From Fidelibacterota bacterium UBA6817 (GTDB lineage Bacteria; Fidelibacterota; Fidelibacteria; Fidelibacterales; Fidelibacteraceae): a DNA stretch of 10,880 bases. The position numbers and the translations under genes were made by a program. Where the stretch lies: assembly GCA_002452555.1 (NCBI GenBank), contig DKER01000164.1, positions 1-10,880 on the forward strand, read 5' to 3'. The notes beneath the pieces are model-generated. The model did not search any database and was not told the origin of the DNA. It was given only the letters and a program-made list of their open reading frames with translations. Positions 5,678 to 10,880 of this stretch are shown here, one piece after another; position 1 is the first letter of the stretch, and every line of letters begins with the position of its first letter.

Positions 5678-8427
5678 ATCGTATTTTTCATGTTATTTCC
5701 AATACTCACTGGGACAGGGAATGGCGCTATCCCTATCAGAAAAATCGGCAAATGCTGGTGAAAATGATGGATAATGTTCTTGAGATTTTACAAAAGGAAC
5801 CGGATTACAAGGCATTTCATCTGGACAGCCAGTCTGTAGTGCTGGATGATTATCTGGAAGTTCGTCCTGAAAAAAAAGCACTGATATCACAACTTGTCAA
5901 AGAAAAACGGCTGTTTATCGGTCCCTGGTTTATTCTACCCGATGAATTTATGGTCAGCGGCGAGAATCTGATTCGAAATCTGCTGCTGGGACACCGGATC
6001 TGCCGGGAATTCGGACGGGTTTCAAAGGTCGGGTATTCGCCTTTTTCATGGGGACAGATATCTCAATTGCCGCAGATATATACAGGATTTGGTGTTGATG
6101 TCATTATGTTTTACCGGGGGATGAATTCTCTGGACAGTCCTAAAGCAGAATTTCTCTGGGAAGGGGCTGACGGGACCATAGTTCTGGCATCCCGCTTCTC
6201 TACAATGCCACGCTATAATTTCTACTTTTACGTCTATCGTCCCGTCATTCATAACGAGACACCAGATATTGTGGCACATCCCTGGGATAACCACGAAATA
6301 CCCTTTCATTTTGCAGACCCTGAGCGAGTAGAAGACGATTACTCAATGATTGAACCGGAAGACGGTTATTATGAAGACAATATCAAACCCTGGGTCCAAA
6401 AACTCATTGATGAACAGGTTAATGATTTCACAACACCTCACGTTATATGGATGGAAGGACACGATTCAAGCGGTCCAAATATCAAAACACCGAGAATTAT
6501 TCATGATATCCGCCGCTTGATGCCTGATGTGGATGTCCGCCACAGCACGCTGGAGGATTATGTGGCAGGACTAAAATCTGATGCGGATAGGAATAAGCTC
6601 AGCCGCGTGTACGGTGAGCGCCGGAGTGCCCAGTATGATCGCCGAAGCGGTAATCTTTACGGTTATATAACATCTGCACGTATGTATTTAAAACAGGCAA
6701 ACTTTCATGCAGAGCGTCTTTTGGAAAAATATGCCGAGCCTTTTAATGCGTTGGCTGCTGTTTACGGACTCAATATCAGGGATGAATATCTGAATATTGC
6801 CTGGCGTATGCTGTTGGAAAATTCAGCTCATGATTCCGTTGGAGGGTGCAGTCTCGATGCCGTACACGAGGATATGATGAACCGGTACAAACAGATCGAA
6901 GAAACAGCCAAAGGTGTGTTTGAACGGGCATGCAAGTACCTTGCAAAACAAATCGATTTGTCACACTACCCGGAACACAGCATCCATGTCCACGCTCTTA
7001 ATCCTGTTCAGTTTGAATCGGAGGGGCCCGTTGAATTGTTAATAGATATCCCGGAAAAGTATGATAAAGGATCGGTGAAACTTGTTGATAATCAAGGAGA
7101 AAACGCTCCTGTATTAATTTTGGAAAGATATCGGTCCCAACCGGTTCTTGAACAATTGGAAGATCGCCCGATGTATTACGAAATGGTCCGGTACCGCTTA
7201 TTGGCAGATCTGCCGGCACTTCCGCCTTTGGGACACCGGTCTTTTCATGTGATTCCAATAGAAGATGAACCGAATCCGGCAATAAAACCGTTGGCAAACG
7301 GAGACGGGAAAATTCTGGAAAATGATTTTCTGCGTATTGAAATTCAGGAAAACGGAACATTTACGCTCTTTGATAAAACTCTCAATCATTATTATGAAGG
7401 GTTGGGCTACGTTATAGACGAAGGAGAAAAGGGACATGCATGGACTCATGAACCGGCTGAACCTTTTATAGACAGCCGACTTTCGGAAAATCAGGTAACA
7501 ATACGTGAAAACAATTGGTTAAGGGCGGTTGTTGAAGTAAAATACGCACTGAATATTCCCAAAAATGCAGAAGAACGCAGTGCCGGATTGAATAACTCAG
7601 TTATGCCCGTAACGCTGACATTGTCCCTCCGCAAAGGATCAAAAACTCTGGATATGTCAATTGACGTAGATAATCCGGGTGAAGATCACCGTCTTAGAAT
7701 TTTGTTCCCGACAGATTTGGAAACCACACATCATTATGCCGAAGGACAATTTGATGTGGTTGAACGTCCGGTTGAACGTCCGGATACATCTGCATGGATT
7801 GAACAACCCATGTATGATTACCCTATGTATCTTTTTTGCGGCACGGCTGATCATCATTTTGGTTTATCACTGATTGTTGACGGATTAAAAGAATATGAAG
7901 TTATGAATGATAAAAGGCGAACAATGGCATTGACATTGTTCAGAGCTTTTCATTATGTCATTCAGCCGGCATCCAAACAGGATTATGCTGATAATAAAGG
8001 GTCACAATGTCTCGGAAAATCAGTGTACCGGTTTTCTTTGATGCCGCACAAAGGAAATTGGCAGGATGGTGGTGTTTATCAAGAAGCATTGCGAATAAAT
8101 TATCCTCCTGCTTTTTTTCAGACCGGAAGAACGTCGGGAAGCTTAGCGCCTGATTTTTCATTTCTGACTATTGATAATAATAACGTGATGATTTCTGCTC
8201 TAAAAGAGAGTGATGCCAGAAATAAGGATGAATATATCCTTCGTCTTTATAATCCGGGGAAAGTCCCTCAGGTTGCGTTATTAACGTTTGCTTTTCCTAT
8301 AGAATCGGTTAAAAAAACGAACCTGGAAGAATGTGACAGTAAAAGGGTGACAAATATTAACGATCAATGGAAAGTCAGTCTGAACAGCAGGGAAATAATG
8401 ACTTTAAAAATTAAAACCAAGATATAA
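5674..8427 (+). CDS. GH38-family alpha-mannosidase-like protein lacking the usual nucleophile Asp
   Basis: This is a 917-residue cytoplasmic protein with full GH38 architecture: an N-terminal zinc-binding barrel (about 1-290), a middle helical domain (about 310-415) and a large beta-rich C-terminal domain (about 530-800). The Zn motif THWDREW supplies His12 and Asp14, and NSAHDSVGGCSLDAVHED supplies His386. IGPWFILPDEFMVSGENLIRN (82-102) and FYRG (146-149) are family-like. WMEGHDSSGP (259-268) holds Asp264, a general-acid candidate. At the nucleophile site bacterial members usually read GY-x-PDSFG; here the sequence is GYSPFSWGQ (120-128), with Phe124 (codon 6043-6045) in place of the Asp that both attacks the anomeric carbon and binds zinc. 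The frame is intact and the flanks are well conserved, so this is not simple decay. It may be a divergent enzyme class, a binding protein or a glycosidase with a changed mechanism. GGAG at 5663-5666 and an ATGA overlap couple it to the HAD gene. Fold is confident; activity is doubtful. Confidence 0.9.
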   Translation: MNRIFHVISNTHWDREWRYPYQKNRQMLVKMMDNVLEILQKEPDYKAFHLDSQSVVLDDYLEVRPEKKALISQLVKEKRLFIGPWFILPDEFMVSGENLIRNLLLGHRICREFGRVSKVGYSPFSWGQISQLPQIYTGFGVDVIMFYRGMNSLDSPKAEFLWEGADGTIVLASRFSTMPRYNFYFYVYRPVIHNETPDIVAHPWDNHEIPFHFADPERVEDDYSMIEPEDGYYEDNIKPWVQKLIDEQVNDFTTPHVIWMEGHDSSGPNIKTPRIIHDIRRLMPDVDVRHSTLEDYVAGLKSDADRNKLSRVYGERRSAQYDRRSGNLYGYITSARMYLKQANFHAERLLEKYAEPFNALAAVYGLNIRDEYLNIAWRMLLENSAHDSVGGCSLDAVHEDMMNRYKQIEETAKGVFERACKYLAKQIDLSHYPEHSIHVHALNPVQFESEGPVELLIDIPEKYDKGSVKLVDNQGENAPVLILERYRSQPVLEQLEDRPMYYEMVRYRLLADLPALPPLGHRSFHVIPIEDEPNPAIKPLANGDGKILENDFLRIEIQENGTFTLFDKTLNHYYEGLGYVIDEGEKGHAWTHEPAEPFIDSRLSENQVTIRENNWLRAVVEVKYALNIPKNAEERSAGLNNSVMPVTLTLSLRKGSKTLDMSIDVDNPGEDHRLRILFPTDLETTHHYAEGQFDVVERPVERPDTSAWIEQPMYDYPMYLFCGTADHHFGLSLIVDGLKEYEVMNDKRRTMALTLFRAFHYVIQPASKQDYADNKGSQCLGKSVYRFSLMPHKGNWQDGGVYQEALRINYPPAFFQTGRTSGSLAPDFSFLTIDNNNVMISALKESDARNKDEYILRLYNPGKVPQVALLTFAFPIESVKKTNLEECDSKRVTNINDQWKVSLNSREIMTLKIKTKI
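7759..7782 (+). repeat. Perfect in-frame 12-bp tandem duplication inside the GH38-like gene
   Basis: GTTGAACGTCCG occurs twice back to back and encodes VERPVERP at residues 696-703 in the C-terminal domain. The length is a multiple of three, so the frame is kept. It may come from replication slippage, or it may be chance, because a VERP-like segment before the tryptophan-containing loop is common in GH38 C-terminal domains. Confidence 0.8.
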
Positions 8428-8433
8428 GGATTC

Positions 8434-8437
8434 GGAG
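8434..8437 (+). promoter_or_regulatory. Ribosome-binding site of the GH94 gene
   Basis: GGAG lies 6 bp upstream of the ATG at 8444, inside a 16-bp spacer after the GH38-like stop. AAGGA at 8426-8430 is a second, more distant candidate. The good spacing supports 8444 as the start and independent initiation on a shared transcript. Confidence 0.65.
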
Positions 8438-8443
8438 AATTTC

Positions 8444-10840
8444 ATGCTGAAGAACAAATATGGATATTTTGATACGGAAAGACGGGAATTTGTTATTACC
8501 GACCCGAGAACACCCCGCCCATGGTTCAACTATATGTGGAATGAACGGTATGCCGGATTGATTTCCCATACAGGAGGCGGATTCAGTTATCTGGATTCAC
8601 CCCGGGATAACCGGTTAACACGCATGCGATATAATACGCTTCCCTGGGATCGCCCCGGCCGGTATGTGATGGTGAAGGATAAGGAAAGCGGAGAATACTG
8701 GTCCCTGAGTTGGGCTCCTACATTGAATATAAACTATGACCGGTACGAATGCCGTCACGGGATGGGTTACACACATATTGTCACTGAATATAAAGGTATA
8801 CGAGGCGAAATAACGTATTTTGTTCCCCGGGACGAAACAGGCGAAATCTGGAAGGTCAGTCTTACAAATCTTGCTAAATATCCCCAGAATATTGAAATCT
8901 ATGCTTTTACCGAACTTCTGATGGGTAATGCCCTGAACGATCTGATCAATCAACCCAATGATAAACATTTTACCGACATTCGCTTTGACAGAGATACCCA
9001 ATCTCTGGTTGCTACCCGGCGTTATTGGGTTTTAAATAAAAAAGTTTCTGTTGTTCAACCTAATATCGACTGGAAATATGTTCTCCAGTTTTCATCTTCC
9101 CTGAATGTTACCGGTTTTGATGCCGGTCTGGACACGTTTATCGGTAAATGGAGATCTGAGTCCAATCCGCTGGCTGTTGAAACCGGGAAAATGTTTAATA
9201 CGGAAATCACTGCCGGCGATCCTGTTGCTGCTCTTCAGTCCAAAGAAAAACTTGAACCGGGAAAAACACTGCATTTTTCTGTTCTTATGAAAGTCTCAGA
9301 AAAGGGTTCAGTGAATTTGGGTGAAATAAATGCCTGGAAATCAGAAGGTTTTATTGACGAAAAACTATCCGGTCTTCAACAATACTGGGATGATTATTTT
9401 TCCGTGTTGCAGGTGGAAACTCCTGACGAAAAAGTCAATACAATGCTGAATATCTGGAATCAGTATCAGGCGGCCGTGACGTTTGATATGGCCCGGAATT
9501 CGGGTTACTATCATGGAGGACTCCTGTTCGGGACAGGCATGCGGGATCAGTTTCAGGACATTCTCGGAATGGTCATGGTGGAACCGGAACGCGTAAGAAA
9601 ACGTCTTCTGAATGCCTTGCAGTTTCAGTTCAAAGACGGATCAACACTCCATAACTTTTTCAAACTGGCAGGGACGGGAGAACGTACCCGGCACTCGGAT
9701 ACGCCTTTGTGGATTCCCTTTGGTCTGATTAAGTATTTTTCTGAAACGGGAGATACGTCAATCTTTGAAGAAACAGTGCCATATCATGATGCTGATGCGG
9801 GAACGGTTTATGAACACATGGTGCGAGCAATGGATTATGCCATCAGTGAGACGACGGAGCGAGGACTCCCCCGGATCATGAACGGTGACTGGAACGATAC
9901 GCTGGATCATATCGGTCCCAAAGGTAACGGCGAGACAATTTGGGGTGCCTTTTTTCTGGGATATATCCTAAAAGAAGCCATATCACTCTTTGAATTCCGC
10001 AATGAGCCTGAGCAGATGAAAAAGTATACAGCAGTTTATGAAAAACTCAAACATTCAATCAATGAACTGGCATGGGCAGGTGACTGGTACGTGAGAGCAT
10101 TCCGGGATAACGGTCAACCGGTGGGAACGCCGGGTGATGATCAGGGGCAAATTTTTCTGAATGCCCAAACCTGGTCTGTTATTTCAGGTATGGCTCCTGC
10201 AGAACGGGGAGACTCAGCGTTAAAGAGCTGTCTTGATAAGCTGGAAACGCCCTACGGAATGCAGATATGCTGGCCGGCATACCGGCGGATTGATGATACT
10301 GTGGGACTCATCAGCCGGTGCGTACCCGGTAAAAAAGAGAACGGAGCAGTCTTCAATCATGCTTCTGCATGGTTTGTACTGGCTGCCCTTATGAATGGAC
10401 AAGTAGAAGACGCATACAGAATTTATCTGAAAATGCTACCGGTCAACTCCGGTGCGGATATAGACCGTTATGAAACAGAACCTTACGTTTTTTCTGAATA
10501 CGTAACGAGTCCTGAACATCCCACAGAAGGACAGGCAAGTCACTCATGGTTAACCGGTTCCGCTGTTTGGATGCTGTATATTGCCTATGGATATTTGCTG
10601 GGAATTAGGCCGATACCCGGCGGGCTCCTAATTGATCCCCGAATTCCCGCGGACTGGAATAAAGTCTGTGTTACCCGGAAGTTCCGCGGAAAAACACTTC
10701 AAATTATGATTAATAATCCGGATCATGTCAATATGGGTGTCAAATCAATCACTGTTAACGGTAAAACCTGCGATTCACGGATTCTGAATCCGGAAAAATT
10801 CCCCGGCCCGGTTTTGGATGTAGACGTGAGAATGGGATAG
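8444..10840 (+). CDS. GH94 family inverting glycoside phosphorylase
   Basis: This is a 798-residue cytoplasmic phosphorylase of the cellobiose/chitobiose phosphorylase family. GH94 enzymes use phosphate to split a beta-linked disaccharide or oligosaccharide into an alpha-sugar 1-phosphate and a shortened acceptor. The N-terminus (KYGYFDTERREFVITDPRTP, then ISHTGGGFSYLDSP and NRLTRMRY) is the typical beta-sandwich donor region. An (alpha/alpha)6 barrel follows, with GTGMRDQFQD (363-372; Arg367/Asp368 bind substrate in relatives) and NGDWNDTLDH (480-489; Asp485 aligns with the catalytic acid). ENGAVFNHASAWF (632-644) and GQASHSWLTGSA (696-707) complete the active-site loops. Length is normal for the family. 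The segment between RDQFQD and DWND is shorter than in Vibrio chitobiose phosphorylase, and the GQASHSW loop differs from the GEAKNSW I recall from cellobiose phosphorylase, so neither activity can be assigned. The gene is the last of the cluster; a mutase for its product is encoded four genes upstream. Confidence 0.9.
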   Translation: MLKNKYGYFDTERREFVITDPRTPRPWFNYMWNERYAGLISHTGGGFSYLDSPRDNRLTRMRYNTLPWDRPGRYVMVKDKESGEYWSLSWAPTLNINYDRYECRHGMGYTHIVTEYKGIRGEITYFVPRDETGEIWKVSLTNLAKYPQNIEIYAFTELLMGNALNDLINQPNDKHFTDIRFDRDTQSLVATRRYWVLNKKVSVVQPNIDWKYVLQFSSSLNVTGFDAGLDTFIGKWRSESNPLAVETGKMFNTEITAGDPVAALQSKEKLEPGKTLHFSVLMKVSEKGSVNLGEINAWKSEGFIDEKLSGLQQYWDDYFSVLQVETPDEKVNTMLNIWNQYQAAVTFDMARNSGYYHGGLLFGTGMRDQFQDILGMVMVEPERVRKRLLNALQFQFKDGSTLHNFFKLAGTGERTRHSDTPLWIPFGLIKYFSETGDTSIFEETVPYHDADAGTVYEHMVRAMDYAISETTERGLPRIMNGDWNDTLDHIGPKGNGETIWGAFFLGYILKEAISLFEFRNEPEQMKKYTAVYEKLKHSINELAWAGDWYVRAFRDNGQPVGTPGDDQGQIFLNAQTWSVISGMAPAERGDSALKSCLDKLETPYGMQICWPAYRRIDDTVGLISRCVPGKKENGAVFNHASAWFVLAALMNGQVEDAYRIYLKMLPVNSGADIDRYETEPYVFSEYVTSPEHPTEGQASHSWLTGSAVWMLYIAYGYLLGIRPIPGGLLIDPRIPADWNKVCVTRKFRGKTLQIMINNPDHVNMGVKSITVNGKTCDSRILNPEKFPGPVLDVDVRMG

Positions 10841-10842
10841 GG

Positions 10843-10880
10843 AACAGTTGGCAGTCAACAGTCGGCAGTCAACAGTCGAC
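10843..10880. repeat. Tandem heptanucleotide repeat (RRCAGTY), truncated by window end
   Basis: Five consecutive 7-bp units are visible: AACAGTT, GGCAGTC, AACAGTC, GGCAGTC, AACAGTC, then GAC, where the window stops. The AA and GG versions alternate, giving a perfect 14-bp repeat (10850-10863 and 10864-10877). The array starts 2 bp after the stop codon at 10838-10840. It resembles short tandem intergenic repeats seen in several bacterial genomes. No T-run follows within the window, so it is not a recognisable terminator, and its full length is unknown. Confidence 0.85.

Noticed and set aside
5674..8427. Calling the GH38-like gene a pseudogene because the nucleophile is missing.
   Set aside because: The frame is open for 917 codons, the other metal-site residues and flanking motifs are conserved, the RBS is good and the gene is coupled to its neighbours.
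8615..9001. 128-residue open frame on the minus strand inside the GH94 gene, as well as other antisense frames such as 1137-1499 and 6998-7360.
   Set aside because: They lie entirely inside strongly supported genes, show no recognisable domain, and their composition looks like reverse-strand shadow coding.
10843..10880. CRISPR array or intrinsic terminator at the window end.
   Set aside because: Units are only 7 bp with no spacers. The GTTG/CAAC and GTCGAC inverted segments are too short for a terminator stem, and no T-run follows.

Overview
The window holds one compact, all-forward gene cluster for sugar and glycan metabolism. It contains seven genes: the 3' part of a NanE-type epimerase, a FAD-dependent oxidoreductase, a GHL10-type lipoprotein, a phosphohexomutase, a large-cap HAD phosphatase or mutase, a GH38-like protein and a GH94 phosphorylase. 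The window opens inside the first gene and ends 40 bases after the last stop codon, in a tandem heptanucleotide repeat. Almost every base is coding. The longest untranslated stretch between genes is about 60 bp, three junctions overlap, and no terminator or obvious internal promoter is visible, so the genes are probably co-transcribed. No transporter, regulator, RNA gene, mobile element or CRISPR array is present.

Organism: GC content is moderate (mid-40s percent by eye). Clear GGAG/AGGA ribosome-binding sites precede five of the six complete genes. A lipoprotein with a relaxed lipobox suggests a diderm. Together with the enzyme repertoire, this fits a saccharolytic bacterium near the Bacteroidota/FCB group, Spirochaetes or an uncultured relative. 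The regular use of Shine-Dalgarno sites argues against a typical Bacteroides-like genome. The assignment is tentative.

Layout: 1-399 is NanE (ManNAc-6-P to GlcNAc-6-P). 402-1712 is a FAD_oxidored-family flavoprotein. 1773-2891 is the only exported product, a putative GHL10 glycoside hydrolase lipoprotein. 2881-4329 is a phosphoglucomutase/phosphomannomutase-family enzyme. 4322-5677 is a HAD enzyme with an unusually large cap. 5674-8427 is a GH38-fold protein. 8444-10840 is a GH94 inverting phosphorylase. 10843-10880 is a 7-bp tandem repeat.

How the genes may work together (inference): the phosphorylase would split an imported beta-linked oligosaccharide with phosphate, giving a sugar 1-phosphate. 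The mutase would convert that to a 6-phosphate, and NanE would route any ManNAc-6-P to GlcNAc-6-P. The HAD enzyme would act on a phosphosugar intermediate. The surface lipoprotein would attack the polymer outside the cytoplasm.

The most unusual observation is in the GH38-like protein. The conserved zinc-binding His and Asp of the N-terminal HWD motif, the His of the distal AHD motif, and a candidate general acid are all present. The position normally held by the catalytic nucleophile (and fourth zinc ligand) Asp is Phe124. Its operon includes a FAD oxidoreductase of unknown substrate, so the cluster may not use a classical retaining mannosidase. A non-hydrolytic or redox-assisted glycan route is a testable but speculative reading.
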